From positions 557,501 through 621,500 of the forward strand of contig JAZGTH010000067.1 in NCBI GenBank assembly GCA_036877525.1: a stretch of DNA of 64,000 nt, in the 5' to 3' direction. The notes under the pieces were generated by a model, which saw only the letters and a program-made list of their open reading frames with translations, was not told the DNA's origin and did not search any database. This document shows, in pieces, positions 36,773 to 48,660 of this stretch. Position numbers and translations under genes: made by a program. How positions within the stretch are numbered: the first letter of the stretch is position 1; every line of letters begins with the position of its first letter. The DNA comes from Chromobotia macracanthus (Eukaryota > Chordata > Actinopteri > Cypriniformes > Botiidae).

Positions 36773-37063
36773 CAGGGCAGGTGATTTTTGTTGTTTTCTC
36801 TTGTTGAAAGTCTCTCCACATCCTGATATCAATCACTAAGTAAAGTGCTCTAAATATATTTATATTAATATACATGTTCTGTGGTGGGTTCAGGATCATT
36901 AAATGTTCATCCAATCATTGCATTCGGTCTGAATGTTCTTCTTGTCTGTTAAACTCTGTATGTGTTTATGTGCTGGAGGAGGCATGGCTTGGACCACTGA
37001 AGCTCTGAAGAGCTCTTATGCTTCTAAAGCTAGTTTGTTATTGCTAGCCTCTCTAAAACTCTC
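36773..37063 (+). mobile_element. TTAA-flanked inverted-repeat element, copy 2
   Basis: This copy shares CATCCTGATATCAATCACTA, AGTGCTCTAAATATATTTAT, GTTCATCCAATCATTGCATT and the GAGGAGGCATGGCTTGGA block with the reverse-oriented copy at 51739-52059. The left end begins at AACAGGGCAGG. The right end is worn away after CTAGCCTCTCTAAAA, so the terminal CACCCTACCTTTAA is missing. Confidence 0.75.
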
Positions 37064-38627
37064 TAAAACAGAGGAAACCTGCAGAGGAATGTGACATTCT
37101 GACAGATGTGAAGATCGTAGAGTTGGAAAACCAATCAAAGACAAAAAGACAAGACACTTCTGTCTTGTGTGTAACAGGGAATACACTGGGCTGATTTTTT
37201 TGCTTTCTCATCTGCCAAAACTGCAGCAGCCCTTAAAAATCTCCTGACCCTCCTACACACACTTACAAAAAGAGACAGACGGATAAGAGACACTCTATAG
37301 GTGAAGTGTAAACCATCCATTTCTCTTCAGAGATAAAGCAGTGATATTTTACTGAGTAAAATAAAGACATTTTTGAACACATTCTGGTTTTTAGAATAAC
37401 ATTCAGCAGTAATGTGTCTAAAGTCAATGGGTTGGTTTCTGATTTCATGATTTTAAAACCCTCAAAGCCAGCATCATTCTTCAACACACACCAAAATATT
37501 CAGGAATACATGAATCTGAGAGGATTTGCAAATATTCATATTTTCTTCTGACACTTCACAAAAATTGTGAGATATTAAATACCAGACACCATCAGCTCAG
37601 ACCTCCTGAAGAGACCTGTAGTCCTGAGCTATCTAGATTGTGTTTCATCAGCTGTAAAAATGATGAATGCAGTTTGAATCTGTATGAATTCTTGCCCATA
37701 TTTACCGTCACACAAACTAAATGGAGCAGATAAACCGTCTCTGATTCTCTTTTGGAGTCTCTTTTAAAACTATATTCAGAGTCGTAACTCCGCCCACAAT
37801 AAACTGAATGTCGATTGGTCAGTCCAGCCACTTTACTGCAGTGTCGTCCTCACTGTCTGCTTTTATGGGAGACTGCAGTCAAATAAGCTCCAGTGAAGAC
37901 AGAATATGCTGTCAGATCAGTCACAGGTTCAGTACACACGGTACGAACAGAAACACACATTTAGACTGTGTAGATTAAACACATTCACATACATTTACAA
38001 TTAAAATAGAAAATAATTAAAAAACAGTCATGTGTAAAGTTTAAAGACACATTCTGCAGACTGCAAATCTGAGCACAAACATTAGCAAAAGCCTCCATTT
38101 GTGCTTTATTTAATCTCAGTGCTGTGTGGGATAAAATATAAAATGAGGTCTTTGTGATTTTTCATTAATGTGAATGCTTGTGGATGTGGGAAACTTTGGA
38201 GGCTAAAACTACTTTATTTTTTGAGACAATGCAGCGTATTTCAATCAATCAATCTGATTCAGTCAGTCAATCTGGTTTCTTAATTTCCATATGGATTGTT
38301 TTTGTTGTTAAACATTTGCAACTCCACCTTTTGCTTTGTTAAAAAGCAAAACAAATCAACTTTTACAGTAAAACACTGACAGAGCAGAAACTGAACAGAT
38401 GAGCTCTGTGATACAAATCAAACATCTCATACAGTGAGATCCCATCAGACAGAAGTTACACACAACTGGGCTCAGCGGGTCTCTGGTTCTGGGGAATGTG
38501 TTCATTAGATCAGTATGGGTGTGGATGGTCAGTCAGTGCTGGATCTGACCACTCAAACATCTAATGAGACAAGAAACAGCAGGCGACACAATAAATATGA
38601 CATGCGTGTGAGAAACGGTCAAAGAAT
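37064..38627. other. No recognisable feature
   Basis: Ordinary intron. A CCAAT-box-like ATTGGT lies beside ACTCCGCCCAC at about 37785-37825, but there is no transcript evidence. The remaining open frames are short and unrelated to known proteins. Confidence 0.6.
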
Positions 38628-38690
38628 GTTTCGTCTTTCATCATTTACTCACCATTATGTCCTCCAAACATGCCTACTTTATTTCTTCAG
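38628..38690 (+). mobile_element. Fragment of TTTACTCACC-type fish repeat
   Basis: TTTCATCATTTACTCACC followed by ATTATGTCCTCCAAACATGCC resembles the widespread cyprinid repeat whose ends read TTCACCCAAAAATG...ATTTACTCACCCTCATGTC, as I recall it. Similar fragments lie at 40375-40435 and 54017-54100. Only one end is recognisable. Confidence 0.55.
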
Positions 38691-39980
38691 CTAAATATAA
38701 AAAGGAGAAATTCAGAAGTTTTTTAAACAACAACTGACAAGACACAAGAATGTCAAAACGTTGCACTAAATTACACTGAGGAAACGTAATGAAGTAATTA
38801 TTCAAATACTCCACAGTCCTGACGGCATGTGTCTGCCACTGGATTAGTACAACCAAACCTAAAGCATAATGTTTTGTCTTGTTTGGGCCAGTCGAGCTTT
38901 ATTCAGCAGACCTTCAGAAGATTGAAATTGTTTCATCACACACCTGTTTACATGTTAATGAGAGCTAACAGATGAGCTTTAAGATGGAGATGTCCAATGA
39001 GTCACATTTCCTGGCCTGTGAGAACACCAAGTGTGTCCAATTTCCTGTTTCCTCAGTGTTAAAAAGCAACGCTTTGGTTTGCTGTGGAGGCCGTTCTGCA
39101 TCAGAACACACGGCTGCCTGTTAGTCACACTCTGTGATTTCCATTTAGAAAAGCACCAACAAACAGATTTCTGTTCATTATCTGACCCTTCACTGTGCCC
39201 ACGCCAGTTATGCCAGTCAGTTTTCTTACGCTGTGGTGGCACGTGAATATCTGGTGTACCGAACTGTGACACCTAATTATTCTTCCAGAATCTGGGCATT
39301 GGTATTCCGGCTGTGTTCAGTGTAATAAGCAGTGATCTTTGTGCTTGTGCTCAGTGGATTTGAGAAGTGCTGGGAACTGTCCAATCTCATGTAGTTTAGT
39401 CAGGAAATAAATAGCTGTGACACCAAAACATACAGGAGCTCATAAAGCAGATATTTCAGAATGGAAATTGCTATATTTTTACAGCGCAGTATGACTGTTA
39501 ATATTAATCTGTGTGTTTCTGTGGACTACAGTTCTAACAACTCCATTCAGAAGTTTGCTGGTTGTTACAATATTAACTCACACACAATGTATCACACACA
39601 CATTTTATATTTTTCTCCTCATCTGTGCTTACAAAATAAAATTTCTTTTGTTTTCACAGCAAAAATGATGAAAATATCAGGTCATATTGTGGAATGTCAG
39701 TTACTCAATATCTTGTTTATAGAAGTTCTGCGTGAAGCTGCAGTCAGCGTGAAGCAGCATGCATGTGTAATATTATTTAAGTTATGATGTCTAAATAGTA
39801 CACAGATTGATTTTCAATCATTTCAGAATGAATGTGATGTGTATGATTTAGTAACTTCAGAACTTCACTCACTAAAATCACACTTACCTATCAGAAGTTA
39901 CTCTGTCTATATCAGAACACTGATAAAATTAACTGAAGTAACATTATGCAGTAACTGAATGCATTTCATGGTCCTGCTCC

Positions 39981-40038
39981 TAGTGATTGATATCAGGATG
40001 TGAAGAGACTTCAACCAGCATAACAAAACATGTTTCTG
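39981..40038 (-). mobile_element. Fragment of the TTAA-flanked element, copy 3
   Basis: GTGATTGATATCAGGATGTG, AAGAGACTTCAACCAGCATA and ACAAAACATGTTTCTGG match 51982-52034 almost exactly, so this is a terminal fragment in the same orientation as that copy. The rest of the element is absent. Confidence 0.75.
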
Positions 40039-40374
40039 GGGGGCGTGTGGGGGGTGTATATATGATAGCAGATGTGATGAAGTGAATTATTAACTGCTCA
40101 GACGCCACTGACAGCCACCCCTCCTCCCGTCCCAAAACCTCATTTTTTGGCTAAGGTGCTGGGCAAGGTGATAAAATATGAATCTATTCATGTTTTATTA
40201 ATAAGCGTCTTTTGGGCTTGTTTCTGTTTCAGGAATGACAATGAAATGTGAATTAATACTTTGCTTTCAAATTATTATTATTTTTATCTTTTCATTTTTC
40301 TTCAGACTTTAAAACCTTTAGAAAGTTCTTGTTACAGAAACTGTTGATGATAATTAAATGGCCATCTCTATCTA

Positions 40375-40435
40375 GGGACAGTTCAACCAAACAATGTAAT
40401 TCTGTTATAATTTACTCACCAACCGTGTGGCTGGA
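40375..40435 (+). mobile_element. Fragment of TTTACTCACC-type fish repeat
   Basis: GGGACAGTTCAACCAAACAA leads to TCTGTTATAATTTACTCACC, the terminus of the same repeat family as 38628-38690. The GGGACAGTTCA start is the usual outer end of that family. Confidence 0.6.
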
Positions 40436-43238
40436 CGTGAAACAGCAGATGAGAGAGAGAGTCAGTGCTTCTGCAGAGTTTGATCTAACAAACACATAGT
40501 TCAGTCTATATGTGCACAAGTTTATATATGTTTGTAGGTTATCCAAAACAAAGTGAGTTTGACAGCTGCTCTTGTGCTTCTGTGATAAATACTTATTTTG
40601 AAACACAGTCACAGTTGTCTTTGATATTAGAGTAGAGAAAAAGGCTCTTGGACAGGTGGAAATGACTGTTTACTTCTCTTACAATGAAGACAGAGGTGTT
40701 ACAGAGAAATGAGACAAACTCTGAATGATTGTCTGTTCAGACAGAACAAACACATTATCAATGCACATCATATTTCTAAGACACACAGTGACGCGGCAGA
40801 TGTGTTTTAGAGAAGTCTGTGTGCCTGCATCCATTTGAAGACATCAATGCAATTACAGCTGAACCCCATCACAAACCCTCCCACCCCCAGACCTCGTCTC
40901 TGTTGAAGACACGTCTTCCACAGTGTGTCTCTTTCTGTTGCCTTTTATTTGGGATTTGTCAAATCATCAAATGTGTTCTGGAGTGCAGAACACTGGAGCT
41001 GCGTTCTCAAACACCGCCTTATTAACCAGTATTGAGTGTTGAGCTTTTTACAGGGGATCACACACACACACACACAGTTTAATCAGTATGTGACATACAG
41101 TTGAAGCACTATTTAACACAACTACATCAGATGAGACTCAAGCAGCTGGACTGTCTGTGGTGTCTATTGTTATATCAGACATTATAATGATCATGTAGCA
41201 GATACAGCACATCAAACAGAGCTAAAATTAGCATTTGTGGAGCCACAGAAAGCAGGTTATTGCACCCTGGGGTGTTAATATGACAGATAATGGAGAGTAT
41301 CTTGCCTTGGGTGTGTAATATCACTGACATTGAGCAGAATGAGTGAAAATCTCTCTAAAATACAGACTGTGGAAGTACCAGAGGTCAGTGGTGGTTTGGC
41401 TGTTTTAGTTAACCACTGCTGGTAGTTAACTAATAATATAATATGTAATTGTATCATTGTCAATTTGGCCAGTTAGCTGTTAGTTTTGCAGGACTCCTGC
41501 TGCTGGTGAAGGGCTTCAGACTGAACTAACAGGTCTTGTCTAATCAGCTGGTTAATCACTGGTTAAACACAAGTATACTGTGTCTGAGTAAAGATCAGCC
41601 TGCAGGTTACACAGAAGACTGCAAACAATAAACGAAGAATTTATTCAACTCGGTATTCACAAATGTGAAAGCAGAGTCATTCATATAAACATGATCTTGG
41701 CTCTTAGTAATAGCTGCTCTTAAAGTCTATGTTATATTTTCAGCAGTTTTATTGTCTGCTAGATAATATTGGTCTAATCTCACCTCTCCTCAATTCATGT
41801 GAGGGACTACAGGGCCTCGTTTAAATCACTCTATTACTCTATTAACTCTATGTACAGTAATAAGTGATGCTGGGCAACCCCTGCTAACAGTGTGTCATCA
41901 GCACAGTGTCAGAAGTGCAGCTCAATGGGACAAGAACCCTCAGGTTTAAACCCTCTTCAGTTGCTGCATGTGCTCTGAAACTTCTGCTCTTTAATTAGAG
42001 AGGCAGTTTCAGGACACATCTGTGATGGACTGGATGGTTTTTCAGCTTTGACAGGGAAGTGCTTGTTTGACAGGAGATGATCTGTACTGTCTGCAGAAAA
42101 CTGGGTCACTCTTTCCTGTAATTGGGTCTCATACCGAACAAACTGGTGCTGGAGTCATTGAGTTGGGTCAGACACCCTCTGCACATCAGAGACGAGAAGC
42201 TCAATGTTAATACTGGACGTTCTGTGCTGCTAAATAAGAGATCCGCACAGTCACACAGTTCCTGAAAACACAGCAATGATTTATAACAGCAGATTTGAAT
42301 AGAACATGCCAAAATAAACTTCAGACTGCCTGATTAAACACTGAGTAATGTGGAGTGAACAGGTGCAGGAATTGCGACAGCATGCATCCTCAGTGCATTT
42401 CTCTTCAAATGTTCACAGCAATTCTCAAATGTAGTTAAATGATTAAATCATTCATTAAATTCATTCATTAAATTCATTAAATCATTGTGTTCTGTCACCT
42501 CCCCTCATTGAGTAGAGATGGTTCCAAAAAGAACAGAAAATGTTGCACAGAAAACTACAGCCAAATAATCTAGTGTGAAATGTCCAGTGGGTGAAATTAA
42601 ACACAAAAACAATTTTAGCCTTAATGACCACAGAAATTTCATTCTGGGTGAGCAACTGCTAGATCACCAAAACATCACAATGGCAACACAAACATTTTCC
42701 AGCTAGCTGATGTGGAGAAAAGCAACTAACATTTGGATGTGTTCAGTGTTGGCTTTGTTTTTTTGTATCACTAAACCAATGTGGTGAGACAGGGCATGGC
42801 CTCTATAAGGAATTCAGTAATGGCTAATCTTTTAAATCGATACATCTGCAGTCAAACAGCCTCCTGCAGGACGCACTGATGTTCAGACAAGCCATGAAAC
42901 ATTAATGCATTTCTGCTGTGCAAACAAGCTCTGAAGAAACATGCTGCTGTTTCATCCTGACGGATTCTTCAGAAACCTGCTTTCTGCACTGAGGGATTCA
43001 CTGCAGTCTTGACAGCATCACTGAGGACTGGCCAAAACACAGATTTACTTCACAAATAATCATTGCTCTGGTCTATACCAGCAACATTTCAGTAACCAAA
43101 ACCAGTGAAACTTGTTTGAAAATTCTTATACCACAGCAAAATTAATATACTAATATCAAATTTTATTTAAAATCAACTAAGTAATAATATAAAACATAAC
43201 AAATGAAAGTTATGTTTTATACTCTCCAGATCATTTTC

Positions 43239-43567
43239 GTTCACTACTCCATGCTGGTGGAATGATCTTCCTGCCTTCATCCGTAATGCAGAATCCCTGG
43301 CAACACATCTCTTTCGTGAGCACTTAACCTCATCATAAAAAAAAATCCTTTCCCTTTATTTCCTATCCCTTAATTTCTATCCCTCTTCCCTTTAAATCTT
43401 TCCCTTGTTGTAGCATATGATACTCTGAGCAATGTCTGAAACTTGTATTGTGAGCACTTATAGTTCTTCTAGTTGCCTCTTCAGGTTGACTCGCTTGTTG
43501 TATTCCGCACTTGTAAGTCGCTTTGGATAAAAGCGTCTGCTAAATGAATAAATGTAAATGTAAATGT
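43239..43567 (+). mobile_element. 5'-truncated LINE 3' end (L2-like), copy 2
   Basis: GTTCACTACTCCATGCTGG and the following ORF2-end region match 32325-32440, but about 20 bases that encode the IFKKQLK part are deleted. The 3' UTR is longer than in the first copy and includes AAGTCGCTTTGGATAAAAGC and GTCTGCTAAATG before (TAAATG)n. That tail is shared by many fish LINEs and SINEs. The coding remnant is broken. Confidence 0.85.
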
Positions 43568-46500
43568 AGAAAGTTAACTAATAACATGTAGCCTAATTTG
43601 TTTCTCAATTACATAAAGCAATTATTCAAGCAAGTAATAAAGAACAAAATATATTAAATTAAGAGTACTGAGCGATTTTATTTTTATTCTTTGGGTATGT
43701 GTTTGTTTTCTTTGGGCAGAGCGTGTTGTGGTTTGTTTGGTTCTTATTCTGGACCGGAGGGATTACAGACTGCAGGTCTGTATGTTTTCAGCTGTGAGAC
43801 ACACAGCTTCATTCCTCCTGAGCTGAGCGGCTGTTTTTAAGCTTTCTCACAGAATCAGATGCTCTGGTGTCACTCTTCATCCTGAAGTGTCAAAAGGCCA
43901 CGTTACCCAGAGATTAAAGCCTGACCCGTTTCTCTGAGTGTCACTTGAACTGCCTTTCATCATCGTGTCATTAACTCGAGAGTGGCCGCAGTCGTGAGTG
44001 ACATGCGCTGGAAGGTAAATGCACAGGCGTAATAAAGCAAGTGTGCAGTTCTGAGCCCACATCTGAGATCACCCCACAACTCCATCAGTCCAACAAAGGC
44101 TTTTGTCATTTGGTGACAGTATCTTCAGATCTGATTCAGCTGCATGTGCCCTCAGACTCATGTCTGTTTTTCTGCAGTGTTTTACACAGTGACAAAAGGA
44201 CAGCCATCATGTCTGATGTGGCTTTTGTGAGATAGGACATTGATTAAGGTTATCTGTCTTTCTAACACAATGCAGGTTTTTCTGTGAGTTTATTAGTTTA
44301 GACAGAAGCAGCTTTTAGCAGTTACAAGTCACAAGTTCAGAGTCGCCTGACATCTTGAGGCAAATGCTTACAAATAAATAATATGAAAAAATACAATATT
44401 GACAATATTGACAATAAATACAATAATTCCAAAATCTAATTCTAACATTGACATTTTTAATATAAATGCATATTAATTTATTTCATTACAAAACTGTTGT
44501 TTTTAAATTAAATTAAAGTTGTATTTAAAATGTTTCTAAAAAAATGGATGACAACTTATTTTATTGTTGTTTCCATGTTTCTGTTCCCTTTTCAATCAAA
44601 TATTTGTTCTTTCCTCTATAACACATTAAATGTTTTCAGTCCTTCAGTCTCATTAAACAGAAATGCTTCTCTGATTTTCTGCATCAGCTCATGTTATTCT
44701 GTTATCCTGTGTAAGCCAGACTGGTAGAGTGACTGAAAGTGTGGAAAAATTCAATGAAACTCTCTCAGCGAAGATTGCCAGGTTGACACGTGCATTATTC
44801 AGATATTTGATGTGCCAAAAGTGCAAGAAATACTTTTTATTCCACATAGAATTAGATATAAATAAAAGAATTAGATATCACAACAAAAACAGCAGCATTC
44901 TCTTCTGTTTGCCTGGCAACCCGCCCGTAATAGCAACAGTGAACACAGAATATTTCATACAAACACCATCATCGTCATCAAAATCTCATTTATGTGTGAG
45001 AACTTCACAAGTTTTCATTTCACAGTTTAGATGAAGTCAGCACCTGGTTTATTTTACAGCTCACGTGTGTCTTATATTCTGTGAAGAACTTGATGCTGTG
45101 GGTGGTACTGTAAATGAGAAACACAAACTTTAACACTGAGATCCTGAGGTTTACTGACAGTTGTGATATTGCTGTTGACTCACAGCACTAATTATTTCAG
45201 TAATACATAATGAATGAAATGATCTTTCCTCTTAGTGGACTGACGCTCACACGACACATCCAGCTCTCTGAACATCCTCACATACATAATAAGGAAATGT
45301 TACCGAGGTTAAACATTTAAAAACACTTAGCTTATTCCAGATGATGTAACATACTGTAAACTCTTTGCTTTGAGGATCTTCTGCTTCTTACACAACATGT
45401 TCAAAAGTCTAAAAACCGGTCCAGAGAGGACATGCTGTTCGGCCCGAGAGGAGTCGAGCTCAGAGGAGGAAATTAATTCTATGCAAATGTTGTTGTGTTC
45501 ACTCAATAAAGGGGAAACCACTGAGCAGGCAAATCTACAGTCTATAAAGAGCACTCATGCAGTGAGAGCAGACCTGCCATGAACTTAATAAGACTCGTGC
45601 TCTATTAAAGACACAATAAAAGCTTCGATTTACCACACCCCTACAAACAAACGGCTGCCAGCACTTAAGAACAACTGCAGAGAAATGTACCGCAGAGATG
45701 CTGAAGAAAAATGTCCCTCAGACAGACAAAAACAAAGAGTGTGAAAGAAATCAAAGTTCAAATGAAAATGTAGCTGAGCTGGTCAAGCATGTAACCTTCT
45801 ATTGGAGCTTTCTGCTGAGATCCATCATTTCTATTCGCTCTGGTGTCGGGCTGTGGATGCTTAGCAACAGGAAGGTTGAAGGACTGAGGAAGGACGTGAA
45901 GAACCGCTCTGACATTTACAGGTAAATCACCTGGGCATCACACAAAACAAAAGGTATAGAAGACCTGTTTTAAAAACTGATAATAATCAGTTAAAAGATC
46001 TTTATGTGAGAAGGTCCAGTATTCAGCTGCTGTTCAGTTCTGAAGAATGTTCAGAATGGAATGTTGTGTAGATACCTCACAGAATGCGCTGTGTTCTGTT
46101 TTATACAGTCTGCATGCAGCCTGCAGAAGTGTAGCATGTTGCATTGTCACATGAGCACACTGCTGCATGTGTGATGCATTGAGTGGCATTCAGTTGCCAG
46201 CCTGGAAATAAATGAGAAAATGTGTCTAATCAAATAAGGACGAGATGTTAGAAATCATTGATGTTACCCGTGAATACCACGAGTACCATTTTTTCACACT
46301 GGAGGATCAAGTGAAGAGCAATGCATTGTGGGATGCGGTATTTAAGGTTAATTAATGTGAAGACAAGCTGTCCATACTGTGCACAGTATAAATACACAGT
46401 ACAGCAAAAATAGTGACAACAACAGAAACAAAAGTGTAGCAGGACAGACTTATTGACAGACAACAGACAGACAAGATTTGTGTGCTCTCATGAATGTTGC

Positions 46501-48520
46501 AGAAGTTGATTCAGTCACAGGTTTATTGGCATTCAGCTGTGTTCTGCATTCAGCTGAGTTTGTGCCGGTTTATCTGTCACCCTCCTCAGGTAAGATCTTT
46601 ACACCTCATGGACAGAAAAGCAGAATTCCAGAGCAGGATGAATTTTTGGGGTGTTTCTACAGCAACAGCGTCTATTTGTCATCCCAAACACCCAAAGTGG
46701 TGACAAACCCCAGAGGTTCAGAACACGAGCTACAGAATGAGAAACAGCTGTAATTACGTGGTAACCACAAAAACAGCAAGATGAATCTTCAGAGGAGACC
46801 TTGTTCTGATTCACCCCAACAATTTATGAGGTGACAATCCATAAACAACATCCTAATAATTTCATCAGCACAGTGGCTTTCATTTACCGGAAAACTGAGA
46901 GGAAGGAAATGTTCATCTCACACATTTTGTGCATGCAGCAGTAATGCAGTGAGTGCAGTGAACTGCAGATTCATAGGGTATTGGGTATTTTCTTGGATTA
47001 CAGCTAAGGAAATGATGTATTAAATGAACAGTAGACAAATGCTTTATTGAAAACAGCCGTGCGTGGATGTGCTCTTCTCTGCGTTACAGACACTTACATG
47101 AATGTACAATGAATGCTCTGATTCAATGACGGTCACCTGTATTTGAGGAGCTAAAAGCAGCTGTAAGTTCTGTTTGAAATCCATTTGGATCCATAATTTC
47201 AGTTCCTCTCTTCCTCAAGTGCAGACAAGCAGTGGCTGGAGTAATTCAATGTATGAGCAGGAAACATCACAGCTTCTCTCTGTGTGTGTACAGATGGCTG
47301 TTCTGCAGCGTGAATATTTCAGAGCCTCAGAGAAACACAATAAGGGCCCTGCGTGCTGTGAGGTGCAGGGGAGACGTGCTTCACTGACGGTACAAGACGG
47401 AGAGTTTGTAGAAACTATATTTAGAGCTGAGACAGACTGCGGCTGGTGTAAGTGTGAATTACAGAATTACACACATGCGTATTGACACACAAAAGTTGCA
47501 CACAAGCACACGCCGTGGATGCAGCATGCTTTAGTAAATGCAGATCATTTTCACTCTGAAGTGAAAGTGCTGCTGAGCTATTAATGGCTGCTGGTGATGT
47601 TTCAGGTGCGAGCAGATCTCAGTGTGAGTCATTGTGTTTGAGCTCACAACATCCTGATGAGAGAGAATCTTATTAAAGCTCCGCTGACTCACACACTTCA
47701 ACATTTATCATCTTTCAAGAAAATTGTGGGTAATATTAGTGCATTACCCACGTGCATTACAAGAGTCGTGCAATTCTGATCGCCTGCCACGGATATATTA
47801 ACACACGTTAGATATATTATCACATGGGGGACCAGAAAGACAAAAGTCTTTTTTTTATTTAAATAAATCTAATTAAGTCATGATTCTTATCAGTCTTGTA
47901 ATACAGTATTTGTTTCTTTTGTTTTTATTTAAATAAGCATAAAATAAATAAGCATTACATTAAACACTAGCATGATACTGTATATAAAAATGTAGCTGAG
48001 AATTTGGGAGCACAATGTATGTGAAGGTCATAAAAGGTGTCACAAAGCAAATCATCCTAAAAACAGGCTTCAGTTTCTTCAGTTTCTGGTAGTTCTTGAC
48101 AAGTTTCATGACGTTCAGGCAGGAATGTCAGTACAGAGATCTGACAGGCTGATCTGTGATCATCTACTGTTTAAAAAGACTGCAGCAGGTGTGATCTGAT
48201 GTAAATAGGGATTCTCAAGCTGTGATTGGGCAGCACCGTATCTCTATGGTAACATACCGCCGCTCTAATGTCCACCCCCGTGTTGCAGCATCTGTTTAAA
48301 GACATCCTTCACTCCGACATTAAAGCAGCCCACTCAATACTGAATCAATCAAGACACTCATTTACCAATTACAGCCATTATTCTGTATAAATAAACAATG
48401 TTCTCGCAGGAGTCAGTCCAGAGATCCGTCCTGGATGGCTCCTGGATCCAAACACACCACTGGCCCACACACGAGTTTGCAAAACTGTAGAAGAGATTAC
48501 TATTGATCCATGCAGACACT
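43568..48520. other. Intron with two exon-like segments, otherwise unremarkable
   Basis: No gene is recognised. Two segments have splice-like edges around open frames. 45829-45921 ends VKNRSDIYR at ACATTTACAG|GTAAAT, and 47294-47447 lies between GTGTGTACAG and GT|GTAAGT with 51 open codons starting at ATG. Neither peptide is familiar, and neither fits the phase required after the chst8 exon. A CAG|GTAAGA at 46587-46595 also looks like a donor. Confidence 0.3.
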
Positions 48521-48660
48521 TAATAGCTTTGTGGTTAAAGATCCAGGCTGGTAATTAAAAGGTTGAAGGTTCAAACCTGAGGGTGGTCCTTGAAATCAGT
48601 CACTTTTGTCTTGGAGAGATAAAGACACTTGTATGAAAGCATCAGCTAAAGGAGACAATA
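48521..48660 (+). mobile_element. Degenerate tRNA-derived SINE
   Basis: An A-box-like TTTGTGGTTAAAGATCCAGG at about 48528 and a B-box GGTTCAAACC at 48570-48579 have tRNA-like spacing. The distal part TATGAAAGCATCAGCTAAA resembles the GATAAAAGCGTCTGCTAAAT tail of fish retroposons. It has diverged too far to assign to a family. Confidence 0.6.

Noticed and set aside
46588..46753. Next chst8 exon (Gly followed by KIFTPHGQKSR)
   Set aside because: CCTCCTCAG|GTAAGAT would give a split Gly, and KIF loosely recalls the IKF of human CHST8. The rest does not align, and the same bases look more like a donor.
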